Positions 1 to 7,649 of a stretch of 42,371 nt of DNA are shown here, piece by piece (the stretch's first letter is position 1; each line of letters begins with the position of its first letter). The translations under genes were made by a program, and so were the position numbers. Where the stretch lies: positions 1 through 42,371 of the IMG/VR virus record IMGVR_UViG_3300032046_000068. The stretch is one strand, 5' to 3'. The DNA comes from a virus. The notes under the pieces were generated by a model. That model was not told where the DNA came from. It worked only from the letters and a program-made list of their open reading frames with translations, and did no database searches.

Positions 1-47
1 AGAATCAAGACCGGGTTGGGTGTCTGGTAAGCATCTCTCTCGTTCAC
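1..47 (-). CDS. 5' part of a small zinc-ribbon gene if the ends join
   Basis: Read on the minus strand, GTG at 45-47 opens a frame (MNERDAYQTPNPVLI...) that runs off the left end without a stop. Joined to base 42371 it continues in frame into the zinc-ribbon piece that ends at 42254, giving a 54-residue protein. A TATA box lies about 55 bases upstream of the GTG. If the window is not circular, this is only the start of an unknown gene. Confidence 0.4.
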   Translation of the reverse strand, partial: MNERDAYQTPNPVLI

Positions 48-98
48 AACTAGCCATGCTACTCACTCTAGTGTACAAGCAATAGAAGCTATCGAACA

Positions 99-106
99 CT
101 TATAAA
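99..106 (-). promoter_or_regulatory. archaeal TATA box, minus strand
   Basis: The minus strand reads GGGTTTATAAGTG, a good archaeal TATA element. A transcript would start near 75-78 and run leftward into the gene that opens at 47. It is the left half of a divergent promoter region. Inferred from sequence only. Confidence 0.45.
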
Positions 107-129
107 CCCTTCAATTAAATTTTAAAACA

Positions 130-138
130 TTTAAATAT
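130..138 (+). promoter_or_regulatory. archaeal TATA box for the plus-strand genes
   Basis: TTTAAATAT within an AT-rich stretch lies about 35 bases before the GTG at 170, so a transcript would start near 160 with a leader of about ten bases. It would drive the only plus-strand operon of the window (170-1415). Confidence 0.5.
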
Positions 139-169
139 TGGATTAACCTATCTAATATTAGGGATACGA

Positions 170-367
170 GTGGCTAAGAAGAAGCTCATTAAGGTGATCG
201 ATGATAGTCTCTGGCGACAAATGAAGGCAATCAGTTACTTGCGTGACCGAAAAATTGAGGACATAGTTGAAGAAGCTTTTCGAGAGTATATCATCAATCA
301 TCGTAAACAATATAATGCCCTCTTGAAGGCAGGTGTTGAGGATGAAGGACCAGAACCGAACCAATAA
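170..367 (+). CDS. ribbon-helix-helix DNA-binding protein (CopG/MetJ-like)
   Basis: A 65-residue protein starting at GTG with an AGGGAT Shine-Dalgarno just upstream. The N-terminal strand (KKKLIKVIDDSLWRQMKAIS) followed by two helices and an acidic tail is the usual layout of small ribbon-helix-helix repressors. It is the first gene behind the plus-strand promoter and probably regulates the divergent promoter region itself (inference). Fold call moderate, target unknown. Confidence 0.6.
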   Translation: MAKKKLIKVIDDSLWRQMKAISYLRDRKIEDIVEEAFREYIINHRKQYNALLKAGVEDEGPEPNQ

Positions 368-506
368 GAATCTTCTCATCCGTCTAACGGCTAAAGAATA
401 TTCGGACTTCTGGTATATTGGAGAATTATTGAGCCTCTCCAAGAAGAAAGATATTTTCTTGGGAATGATGGAATTTGTCAAGAAGTTTAAAGAGAGAAAT
501 GAATGA
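342..506 (+). CDS. small hypothetical protein, RHH-like
   Basis: ATG at 342 lies inside the end of the previous gene and opens 54 residues (MKDQNRTNKNLLIRLTAKEY...). The pattern of a strand (NLLIRLTAKEY) and two amphipathic helices resembles a second ribbon-helix-helix unit. The stop overlaps the start of the following nuclease gene (ATG 499, TGA 504-506). Overlap on both sides argues that it is translated with its neighbours. Confidence 0.5.
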   Translation: MKDQNRTNKNLLIRLTAKEYSDFWYIGELLSLSKKKDIFLGMMEFVKKFKERNE

Positions 507-1074
507 TCCTTGGACTAGACAGAGACTGAAGAAAATCTTCATTTCCCTATTCCCGGATCCACATCACTCGCCCAGATACCAGAAGGTCAAGAAGAAGGAT
601 CCTTTCCTCTATGACATGATCATGCACAGGTTCAATGGTTACAGAGCCTTCTTGAAGGCGATTAAGCGGCCAATGCCTCCGACTTCAGCTAAGGAACGGG
701 CCTTCATCAAGTATTCCTCGAACGTGTCTAAACGGTATTATGTCAATTGCTGGTCCGCCCTAGAGGAATACACCTTCGCCGCCTTAGTCCTCCTCAATGA
801 AGAGAATAATTTCATTCACAATTGCCCATTCCCCTCTCCTAAAGGATCCTTTTATCAACTAGACTTCTTTGACTTCGATCGAATGCTCCTAATTGAGGTA
901 GATGGTATATTTCATACGGCTATTCCGGGACAGAAGGAGAGGGATGCTGAACGGGATAAATACATCAGTTCATTTGGTATTCGAATCCTACGTCTCGATT
1001 CGAATGATTTTAAAGACCTTAGTGATTTACCTCGTCTAATAGACCAATTCATTTGGAGTAAAGACGAGGTATGA
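499..1074 (+). CDS. DUF559/Vsr-like endonuclease domain protein
   Basis: About 191 residues. The C-terminal half matches the DUF559 pattern: a hydrophobic strand and aspartate (YQLDFFDFDRMLLIEVDG), an H shortly after, then ERDAERDKYISSFGIRILRL. This is the PD-(D/E)xK-type core shared with Vsr mismatch endonucleases. The N-terminal 90 residues are basic and aromatic and not recognised. ATG 499 is preferred over an upstream TTG at 475 because it overlaps the previous stop and has AAAGAGAGA before it. The next gene overlaps by ATGA. Role could be homing, defence or repair; not decided by sequence. Confidence 0.65.
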   Translation: MNDPWTRQRLKKIFISLFPDPHHSPRYQKVKKKDPFLYDMIMHRFNGYRAFLKAIKRPMPPTSAKERAFIKYSSNVSKRYYVNCWSALEEYTFAALVLLNEENNFIHNCPFPSPKGSFYQLDFFDFDRMLLIEVDGIFHTAIPGQKERDAERDKYISSFGIRILRLDSNDFKDLSDLPRLIDQFIWSKDEV

Positions 1075-1415
1075 GAGACAAGTACATCCTAGAAAAATGT
1101 ATCATCCTCAAGGTGCTTAAGGACCATCCTTACATCACTCGTTACCAGATCAGGAAGAAGATGTCAGCCCTTCAATTCGACTTCCCCTTAGGACACTTCT
1201 ATTCTCTCATAGCCGAATTGAAGAGGAAGAATCTCATATCCTCAAGTTTAGAAAAATTGCCTTGGTCTAGAACCAGACCGGGTTTAGGCCGTACAAGACC
1301 AGATCGTTTCCGACATCAATACTTCATAACGTCTGAAGGAATTAGGGAATTATTACAATTAGAATTCAAGATTCAAATAGCCCTGACAATAACCTTCGAC
1401 GGCATAAGGGCCTAG
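1071..1415 (+). CDS. winged-helix DNA-binding protein (PadR-like)
   Basis: A 114-residue protein with the order helix, helix, recognition helix and wing: ITRYQIRKKM, FYSLIAELKRKNLISS, then a basic wing ending in HQYFITSEGIRELL. This is the common PadR/MarR-like 'YYITSEG' ending. It overlaps the nuclease gene by ATGA and ends tail-to-tail with the minus-strand gene: both stop codons use the same CTAG at 1412-1415. Confidence 0.6.
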   Translation: MRDKYILEKCIILKVLKDHPYITRYQIRKKMSALQFDFPLGHFYSLIAELKRKNLISSSLEKLPWSRTRPGLGRTRPDRFRHQYFITSEGIRELLQLEFKIQIALTITFDGIRA

Positions 1416-3292
1416 ATTGCCTGTCCCCGTTCTGCTCTGGCTGCTTGAGTCTCTTCTTCTATGTGTACCCGTTCTTCCCTTGAAGGTTGAGAGACTCTAT
1501 CAATCTTGATGTGCCCGTCGTCTCGATGCAGAACAGGGTCTAACGGTCTCTGGTCGGAAGGTTTCATTAGCAACCAAGCCCAATGAGCTGCTTCTGTTCC
1601 TATCTTCAGCTTCCTTATCACCCATCGGCCTTTTAGGATCTTCCCATAGAAGAAGAATTCATGCAGGTCTTCCCTCTGAACCCCGAACTTAACCGGTCCT
1701 GTATCAATGATGTCCATTCTAGCAACTTCTAGGTAATGGGCCTCTTGAGGTTCCTTGTGCCTCGTTGGAAATCTTAATTCTCCTTCCCTAGTCAACCAAG
1801 GATGAGGGTGTTCGTACTTAGGCGTGACCTGAGTCTTTTCTTCGCCGGTCATGCGAGATTTAAAGGCGTCCCAAGCCGTTATTCCTCCCGGAACCGGTGG
1901 GTGAATAGTGACGCCTACTAATTTAGAATCGCTTATCTCCATCCTCAAATCCAAATGGTCTCGGATCTTAACCACTAAACCCTCGAAGAGGACACCGAAT
2001 GTGCTCTTCTCGATCTTGACCCGTTCCTTCTCGTCTAGTTCCTCGTATTGGTCTATCAGATCAGACATTAGACTGGTCAAGGCTTCTGGATGCTTCTCGT
2101 CATACTCGACTACGAAGCTCTTGTGCATCTGAGGTTCTTCTTCACCCGGTTTTATTGGCACCTTCTTCCCAGTCGGATAATGCCTCTGAAGTACGAACTT
2201 AGGATCCTTAACACTAGGATGGAACTTGTAATATTTGTCTGGTAACGGTTCACCCGGTTTAGCCAGTCCCTCGTATTCAGGTAAGGTAGGACCTTCAGCC
2301 TTCTCGATATTAAAGAAGGTTTGGGCGCCATGTGGAACCTTAACCTCTTGCGGTTCCTCTAAAGGTTCGAATTCAAAGTCATACCCGTAGAAGATTTTAG
2401 CTCCCTTCCAATCCTCCATATCCAGATCCGTTAACCTGCTCCTCTTCCTACTCCTGTCAACCTCTTCCCTAGTCATCTCGAACATCCGGGTAAGGACAAT
2501 GTCGCCATATTTGTAATTGTCATCGCAGAGGTTCATCTTCTTCTTGAGCATGCCTTCAAAGTGTTTCTCCTTCACTATCAATGTCTTAACCCCGGACCAG
2601 ATAAGCATGCAGGAATGACGAGGTAGATACATTGAATTGGATTCTTCTTTCTCCATCCTCTTCCCCAGACTTTTTAGATCCTTACCCCTTCTTCCTTCCC
2701 AGACTTCAAGTTTAGCGTTTGCGGACCGTAGAGGAAGACCTGAAACGTCCGGCTTCTCCAAATAGGGTTTGTATCCTAATTTATCCCAGAAAGGAATGGC
2801 AGAAGGAACGGCACTGACGTGAATGGTTTTAACCCCACTCTCTCTAAGATCCGACTCAATTCTATTCACTAAATATCTTCCGTAACCTTTTCCTCTTTCC
2901 TTTTCAGGGACTTCCACGATGTCAATCACAGCTAAATCCTTATCATAAATGTCAACATCAGCCTTTCCTTTGCTGCCCTCAAGAGAGTAACTCCTTGTAT
3001 TACCTTCTCTACTAACCGAAAATTTAGGACCATGAAGGCCAATTTCAAAATTTTCTCCTTCACCTATAAAGACATGTTTGCCATTAACCGTGATCCAATC
3101 CCCATCTTTGACTAGCCAAGACTGGTCTTCTCTAAACCCCTTAGTCACTTTCCTTCTCCGATAATCCTCAATGATCCCCTCAACATCCTCGTCCTTCATT
3201 TTCCCGGGTGGGGCATAAATGACCAAGTTGAAATTCTCATCTGAGACCATGATCGTCTCAATCTTCTCTTCGGTGAACCTCTCTATCTTCAT
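1412..3292 (-). CDS. multidomain protein: linker motif, GNAT acetyltransferase, LigD phosphoesterase-like domain
   Basis: A 626-residue protein, last of the virion operon. Residues 66-77 (DWITVNGKHVFIG) carry the motif shared with the next two genes upstream. Residues about 115-180 are a GNAT domain with the acetyl-CoA loop ERGKGYG (132-138) and an FWDKLGY end. Residues 225-305 weakly resemble an ASCH domain. Residues about 364-580 resemble the 3'-phosphoesterase domain of LigD as found in phage proteins: FVLQRH (366-371), HLDLR (446-450), GRWVIR and WLLMKPSD near the end. The middle histidine-proline motif of LigD is not seen, so activity is uncertain. The tail is charged. Neighbours suggest a virion or virion-assembly role. 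Confidence 0.55.
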   Translation of the reverse strand: MKIERFTEEKIETIMVSDENFNLVIYAPPGKMKDEDVEGIIEDYRRRKVTKGFREDQSWLVKDGDWITVNGKHVFIGEGENFEIGLHGPKFSVSREGNTRSYSLEGSKGKADVDIYDKDLAVIDIVEVPEKERGKGYGRYLVNRIESDLRESGVKTIHVSAVPSAIPFWDKLGYKPYLEKPDVSGLPLRSANAKLEVWEGRRGKDLKSLGKRMEKEESNSMYLPRHSCMLIWSGVKTLIVKEKHFEGMLKKKMNLCDDNYKYGDIVLTRMFEMTREEVDRSRKRSRLTDLDMEDWKGAKIFYGYDFEFEPLEEPQEVKVPHGAQTFFNIEKAEGPTLPEYEGLAKPGEPLPDKYYKFHPSVKDPKFVLQRHYPTGKKVPIKPGEEEPQMHKSFVVEYDEKHPEALTSLMSDLIDQYEELDEKERVKIEKSTFGVLFEGLVVKIRDHLDLRMEISDSKLVGVTIHPPVPGGITAWDAFKSRMTGEEKTQVTPKYEHPHPWLTREGELRFPTRHKEPQEAHYLEVARMDIIDTGPVKFGVQREDLHEFFFYGKILKGRWVIRKLKIGTEAAHWAWLLMKPSDQRPLDPVLHRDDGHIKIDRVSQPSREERVHIEEETQAARAERGQAI

Positions 3293-4065
3293 GGTTTACC
3301 CCTCACCTTCTCAACCAGACCCCTAATGGCTTCATAACGATTGGGGCTGGCCTCTTTAAGGGCTTTTGGATCCACGACGTAGGCAGCGTAGGCATTAGCG
3401 ATGTCTTCATCTATATCTTTCTTGGACTGTTCCGGGGTAAGAGAAAATGCGCTTGTATCTAAACCGTCAGTTTTTCGTGCCTTCTTAAAGTCCGTTTCGA
3501 ATTCTTCATTCAATCCTTCTTCCCGAGCGTAATTGGTGTATTCATGCCCGAATTCATGCTCCATCGTCATTACGGCTTCAGGGGATGAATTAGAAATTTC
3601 TAAGGTGTTAGCCCATTTCTCACCGTCAAATTCCCTCCAATTCATTCCAAAATAGTCCTTCCCTTTGGTTAAGAGGACAGAAGAAAATCTATTCTTAATC
3701 TTGTTGTCCTCTAGTAAAAGGGCTGAACTGATCTTCTTCTTTTCTTCTTCGGGAAAGGCATCTGAATCCTGATTGTAAAGGTAAGTCTTCTCTCCGACTT
3801 TCTGCCTTGAACCAGACACCTTCTCATAATTGACTTCCCAATTCCCCTGCTCCTCATCCCCAATGAAGATGTGTCGTCCGTTAACCGTGACCCAATGTCC
3901 TCCATCCCCGCCTTCATCCTGTTTAGCAACCCGGTCTTTTTCAGTCAGAATTTTCCATTTTTCCTCGACAGTTCGTTCATCTTCTATGGTTAATTCAACC
4001 TCATATTTGGCCCCAGATTTGAGAACTGAGTTGAATTTTGAATCTAAGTAAATCTTCTTCTTCAT
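3289..4065 (-). CDS. zinc metallopeptidase (HExxH) with shared linker motif
   Basis: 258 residues. The shared motif (HWVTVNGRHIFIG) is at 57-69, and HEFGH at 170-174 is a zincin active site. A possible third zinc ligand is Glu220 in DEDIANAYAAYV. This resembles the C-terminal domain of the neighbouring ligase fusion (HEVGH, then a later glutamate), so the two probably arose by duplication. Starts and stops overlap those of both neighbours by ATGA. Candidate virion maturation protease or injected effector; the substrate cannot be told. Confidence 0.6.
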   Translation of the reverse strand: MKKKIYLDSKFNSVLKSGAKYEVELTIEDERTVEEKWKILTEKDRVAKQDEGGDGGHWVTVNGRHIFIGDEEQGNWEVNYEKVSGSRQKVGEKTYLYNQDSDAFPEEEKKKISSALLLEDNKIKNRFSSVLLTKGKDYFGMNWREFDGEKWANTLEISNSSPEAVMTMEHEFGHEYTNYAREEGLNEEFETDFKKARKTDGLDTSAFSLTPEQSKKDIDEDIANAYAAYVVDPKALKEASPNRYEAIRGLVEKVRGKP

Positions 4066-5840
4066 CTCTTTATCCCGAGCCCCTCAATCTTGTCTCTTAT
4101 TTTGGGATCGAGCGGCAAACCAGTTTGATATCTGCTATAGGCCTCAGCGAACCCTTCATCCGGATTTATTTGCGAATGCTCAGACGGGAAACTATCTTTT
4201 GCGTCATAGAAGAAAGTTCTCCAATCCGAAGACTGATCTTCGGTCAGATTTCTAACGAATACATTATGACCTACTTCGTGAGAAATGACGTGATTAGAAA
4301 AATTGTTCCAATCCTCACCTTCCAAAGTCTCTTTCGCCACGAACATGGAAGAAGAACCATCAATATCCCTCTTAAAGGTAGCGTCATATCCGGATAGACT
4401 CAACCTATCCCGGATATAAACCCTTTTGAAGTCTTTACGATCTTCCAAAGGTAGTCTAGATAAAGCTGCTCGAACTCGAGTCTCCTGAATAGGGTTGGAC
4501 CCTTGAAATTCCATTTGATCTTTAATACCCACGCAGACATGAGTACCAGAAATCGTGATCCAATTTCCTCCGCCATCAACACACCAATCCCCAGCCTTAT
4601 TAATTTCTCTCGGATGCAATTCTGAAGTCTGTTCCGCCAAACGATTGAGGACGTTCAGACTATCCGGTATATTCCTCTCGTGAACCCATTCCAGAACCTT
4701 GGGTTCATAGATTCCATAGGTATAAAGTTTCGTATCCTTAACCTCATACCTGTTTATTTCCGGTGACCAGACCCTTATTATATCCCCGACCTTCGCCTTG
4801 ATCTCGGTATTGAAAGTCTTGCCGAGGTGAGCATAGACTTTCCCCTCGTGCTCCCGGACTTTAGTTGGAACCTTATCTAAGAGAACCTTACCGTCAGTTT
4901 CCGGGTATGGACCGGCGGCCACATGATAGTTGAATACTCCCTCAACGGGTTTGCCTTCTAAAGGACCCTTCTGGTGTTTGGGTTGTTCAATCTCAACTAC
5001 TAGACAATCTACCTCCTTGAGGTTCTTGAGTTTTATCCAGCCTTTATTATGAATGTCCTTGACGTATGTGCTGGAAAGGAGTTTAATCATTGCCCCTTCT
5101 GATCCTTTCTTCCCTGCAACCTTCTTGACCGCGGTTAGAACCTCTTCTCTAGTCTTACAGATGAAAGCCTCTTCCCCGGCCTTGAACACCTTCAGGTGCT
5201 TGCATTCCGGAACCTTCTTTAAGTAGGATAACCGGACTGATAATGGCTCATCGGTAAGATCCTTATTTCCCCATCTGAGGACGTCAAAGATCCAAAATTC
5301 GGTCTGCTTGTCCTTCTCCTCGTCAAACCCCTTCCCGTTAACGTAACCTATGAAGCTGGTCCTATGAAGCACCTGCCCGTCAGCTACTAGAACTCCTTCC
5401 GTGTCTAGGATGGTCCCTTCCGGAATCTTCTTTATATCCTCCAGAGGCTCCTTGAACTTATGGGTCTTGTTGAGGCCTTCATCCTCAGAATAGATTTGCA
5501 CCCCTGCATCATTATGGATCTGAAGCCTCATCCCATCTATCTTGATGTCAACTAGAACGGGAAGTTCAAATCCGGAAATGTCAAAGACTTCTTCTGGAGT
5601 AAAGATCCTCCATGCCGGCTTGTTGGGTTTAATAAAGGCCTTCTTGATGTCAATGAATTGGTCTATTAGATGAGGTGCCCAGAACCATTTGGCTCCTCTG
5701 CCATCAAGTTCCTTCACTACCTGTCCATACCGTTCTATTATGGCCTCACGTATTTCTGGTTTAGAATCGTAGAGGGTCCTAAGCCTAGCTATTTCAAAAT
5801 AAAGAAACTTAATAGGCTTAGAAGAAAAGTCATTCATCAA
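4062..5840 (-). CDS. ATP-dependent DNA ligase fused to a zinc metallopeptidase
   Basis: 592 residues counted from TTG 5840; an ATG lies one codon later. The ligase part has all nucleotidyltransferase motifs: KIDG at 100-103 (adenylated lysine), LDTEG near 145-149, FWIFD at 182-186, EGAMIK at 248-253 and WIKLKN at 268-273, followed by an OB-fold-like region to about 400. A linker with the motif NWITISGTHVCVG (426-438) leads to a zincin domain with HEVGH at 521-525 and a likely third ligand in DEGFAE (561-566). Ligase plus protease in one chain is unusual. The position after the portal genes suggests work in the virion rather than in replication (inference). Confidence 0.8.
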   Translation of the reverse strand: MMNDFSSKPIKFLYFEIARLRTLYDSKPEIREAIIERYGQVVKELDGRGAKWFWAPHLIDQFIDIKKAFIKPNKPAWRIFTPEEVFDISGFELPVLVDIKIDGMRLQIHNDAGVQIYSEDEGLNKTHKFKEPLEDIKKIPEGTILDTEGVLVADGQVLHRTSFIGYVNGKGFDEEKDKQTEFWIFDVLRWGNKDLTDEPLSVRLSYLKKVPECKHLKVFKAGEEAFICKTREEVLTAVKKVAGKKGSEGAMIKLLSSTYVKDIHNKGWIKLKNLKEVDCLVVEIEQPKHQKGPLEGKPVEGVFNYHVAAGPYPETDGKVLLDKVPTKVREHEGKVYAHLGKTFNTEIKAKVGDIIRVWSPEINRYEVKDTKLYTYGIYEPKVLEWVHERNIPDSLNVLNRLAEQTSELHPREINKAGDWCVDGGGNWITISGTHVCVGIKDQMEFQGSNPIQETRVRAALSRLPLEDRKDFKRVYIRDRLSLSGYDATFKRDIDGSSSMFVAKETLEGEDWNNFSNHVISHEVGHNVFVRNLTEDQSSDWRTFFYDAKDSFPSEHSQINPDEGFAEAYSRYQTGLPLDPKIRDKIEGLGIKR

Positions 5841-6243
5841 GCATTCGCTCTTTTACAAACCTCTCAATCGAAGCTTCCATTCGTTCCTTACGTTGACTTC
5901 CCGATGCTTGGTGCTTCTCCCAAGCTTCCCTCATTATCTCTTTCTTCGTCCTAGGTTTCTGAGCCGAATATAATCCCTGCTTGATCTTCGTCAAACGGTC
6001 TATGTCGTCTTTGCTCCACGTTCCGGTGTGTAAACCTTCCCCAATGCTTGAACCACATTTAGGGCAATAGAGATGAGGTATGCCACCGGGACCAATAATC
6101 CTTCTTAGAGCAGGATGTCTTCCAGTCTGACATGCAAGAGGCTTGTCAAAAGCGCGAGGATGAAAGTCTATATCGTACCCCGGTCTTCGAGTTGAAGTTA
6201 GAAACCTAGGTCTCTTTATCACGCTGTTCGGATCCAGTCTCAT
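5830..6243 (-). CDS. hypothetical virion-operon protein with CxxC
   Basis: 137 residues from ATG 6243, which sits just past the stop of the previous gene with GAGAGG before it; a longer frame starts at 6279. It has a basic N-terminus, a single cysteine, then PHLYCPKCGSS, consistent with a zinc knuckle, and a long charged C-terminal helix. Not recognised. It overlaps the ligase fusion gene. Confidence 0.55.
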   Translation of the reverse strand: MRLDPNSVIKRPRFLTSTRRPGYDIDFHPRAFDKPLACQTGRHPALRRIIGPGGIPHLYCPKCGSSIGEGLHTGTWSKDDIDRLTKIKQGLYSAQKPRTKKEIMREAWEKHQASGSQRKERMEASIERFVKERMLDE

Positions 6244-6247
6244 CCTC

Positions 6248-6616
6248 TCACTTCTTTTTCGTTTTACCCTCTTCTGCAAACCTAAACCCTATCCGCTTAG
6301 CCGTGTCCTGATTGAGATTTGAAACCATGGGCCTAGAAATGATGGGCGGCTGAATCGGTTCATTTGGCTTCTCCAGATCTATGATCGGCGCCTCGACGAA
6401 AGATTTGATGGGTATGTCCATTATCCTAATCTTCTCAAGGTCAGGATCCTTGTTCCGAGCAGCTAATTGTGCCGTTGCTCCCATTGGGTCTCTTAGGACT
6501 GTTGCCCTCCAATATTCCTGTGGCACTTGGTACTTAGTGCCGTCTGGTCTAACGATCTCTTTCAGTTTAGACTTCCTTTGACTCTTCGAATAGGTTAGGT
6601 CTTTCACTTCCGTCAT
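6248..6616 (-). CDS. hypothetical virion-operon protein
   Basis: 122 residues starting at ATG 6616, chosen because TAAGGAGG stands right before it; the longer frame only shadows the end of the HNH gene. Basic at both ends, with a proline-rich middle (PNEPIQPPIISRP). No recognised domain. Lies in the operon between the gpF-like/HNH region and the ligase fusion. Confidence 0.6.
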   Translation of the reverse strand: MTEVKDLTYSKSQRKSKLKEIVRPDGTKYQVPQEYWRATVLRDPMGATAQLAARNKDPDLEKIRIMDIPIKSFVEAPIIDLEKPNEPIQPPIISRPMVSNLNQDTAKRIGFRFAEEGKTKKK

Positions 6617-6998
6617 TCTTTCTTTCCTCCTTATTTGTTCCTTTGATACGATGCGGACATACTCCATAAAAACCCTTAGCACAATTGCAATTGAAACAGA
6701 GAACTTGGTAACCTTCCGGATATTTCATTCTCCTTAATTTCACATACAATTGCATGCCGCCTAAATGATGCCCGTATTTATTTCTAGGTTCATCTCCATG
6801 ACCATTAACATGATCTAATGAGAGGAACATAATTTCTGACTCCCCACAACAGGCGCAGACCATTTTTCCTCGAGAGTAATGCCTGAAACAATCCAATTTT
6901 GTTTCAAACCGAACACGTCGATAATAACCATTGATCCTGTCTCTATTCCGATCTCTATAAGTTTGATTTCGTTTTCTGTGTTCTTCTTTGGTTTCCAT
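6567..6998 (-). CDS. HNH endonuclease (homing type)
   Basis: 143 residues. The basic N-terminal helix is followed by CACCG, LSLDHVNGHGDE, YPEGYQVLCFNCNCAKG and CPH, the classic zinc-stabilised HNH motif of free-standing phage homing endonucleases. It starts two bases past the stop of the gpF-like fragment and overlaps the next gene. It is clearly more AT-rich than the virion genes around it, as expected of a recent mobile arrival. Confidence 0.85.
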   Translation of the reverse strand: METKEEHRKRNQTYRDRNRDRINGYYRRVRFETKLDCFRHYSRGKMVCACCGESEIMFLSLDHVNGHGDEPRNKYGHHLGGMQLYVKLRRMKYPEGYQVLCFNCNCAKGFYGVCPHRIKGTNKEERKNDGSERPNLFEESKEV

Positions 6999-6999
6999 T

Positions 7000-7269
7000 T
7001 TACAACTCCATTAGAATATCCCATAAACAGCGGCAACGAATATGCCTCGGCATCTTGGGTAGAAATCCGTAGGACCTGTAAACCCGTCCGACGTGGTCTA
7101 AGCAATCCTCACAGATCTTGTCGTCCTCTACTCCTACCCAGACGAGCTTCTCGAACCCTGCCTCTTTGAAATTCCCGAGTAAGGCACCATTGTACACTCG
7201 GAAAGAAAAATCATTAGATAAATCTTCAAGTCTTAGTAAAATCCCTTCATCGCTTAACCAAAAGGACAT
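7000..7269 (-). CDS. Mu gpF/SPP1 gp7-like minor head protein C-terminal fragment
   Basis: 89 residues. The end (VEDDKICEDCLDHVGRVY...HIRCRCLWDIL) is the cysteine-rich ending of Mu gpF-like minor head proteins, but the usual long helical N-terminus is absent. The first 26 residues repeat the 33-residue frame at 7649-7750 (both SDEGILLRLEDL then a DF.F pair). Codon use is AT-rich in the first 30 codons and GC-richer afterwards, so the start looks like a later patch next to the HNH gene. Start overlaps the HNH stop (TAATG). Confidence 0.6.
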   Translation of the reverse strand: MSFWLSDEGILLRLEDLSNDFSFRVYNGALLGNFKEAGFEKLVWVGVEDDKICEDCLDHVGRVYRSYGFLPKMPRHIRCRCLWDILMEL

Positions 7270-7649
7270 TAGATTTTCCTCCCATCTTCTCTCAATTCTA
7301 TCCGTTTAATCCAATTGCAATTGGCACAGAAAATCTGATATTCGCTAAGATGCCTCAAAACCCTTTTGTAAAATTTAAGTTGATTACCCCACTTCCTTCT
7401 TTCTTGAGAACCATTATTCAATTTGTGATCAATATGAAAACAACGAGTATCTGAGCAACCACCCGGAACTAAACAAGCAGGATTAGAACATTTGCCGCCC
7501 AAAAGAAGTATACACTGTTTTCGTAATCGTTGATGCTTCTCTCTTCTCCCCCTTCTAATTTGTTCTCTTCTATCTTTAGGTATTAACCATTTTTTCTTAT
7601 GAGTTTGATAGTAATCCTTGTGGTATTTTTTCTCTTCCTGCCTATTCAT
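7269..7649 (-). CDS. HNH endonuclease inserted in the gpF-like gene
   Basis: 126 residues, very basic N-terminal half (KKYHKDYYQTHKKKW...), then CSNPACL, CFHIDHKLNNG and IFCANCNWIKR, an HNH core with zinc cysteines. AT-rich against its neighbours. Its start overlaps the stop of the 33-residue fragment upstream and its stop overlaps the start of the gpF-like fragment, so the three are translated as a chain. Most likely a homing endonuclease that split the gpF-like gene. Confidence 0.8.
   Translation of the reverse strand: MNRQEEKKYHKDYYQTHKKKWLIPKDRREQIRRGRREKHQRLRKQCILLLGGKCSNPACLVPGGCSDTRCFHIDHKLNNGSQERRKWGNQLKFYKRVLRHLSEYQIFCANCNWIKRIELREDGRKI

Noticed and set aside
158-481. A 107-codon minus-strand frame opposite the first plus-strand genes
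   Set aside because: The plus-strand genes have promoter, ribosome sites and recognisable folds; this is the shadow frame.
1408-1418. Shared CTAG stop codons of the convergent genes as a functional element
   Set aside because: Tail-to-tail overlap of stops is expected in such a compact genome; noted only as a gene boundary.
7269-7649. Intein or group I intron in the gpF-like gene
   Set aside because: No splicing motifs or intron core; the HNH frame has its own start and stop, and the N-terminus is duplicated rather than interrupted cleanly.
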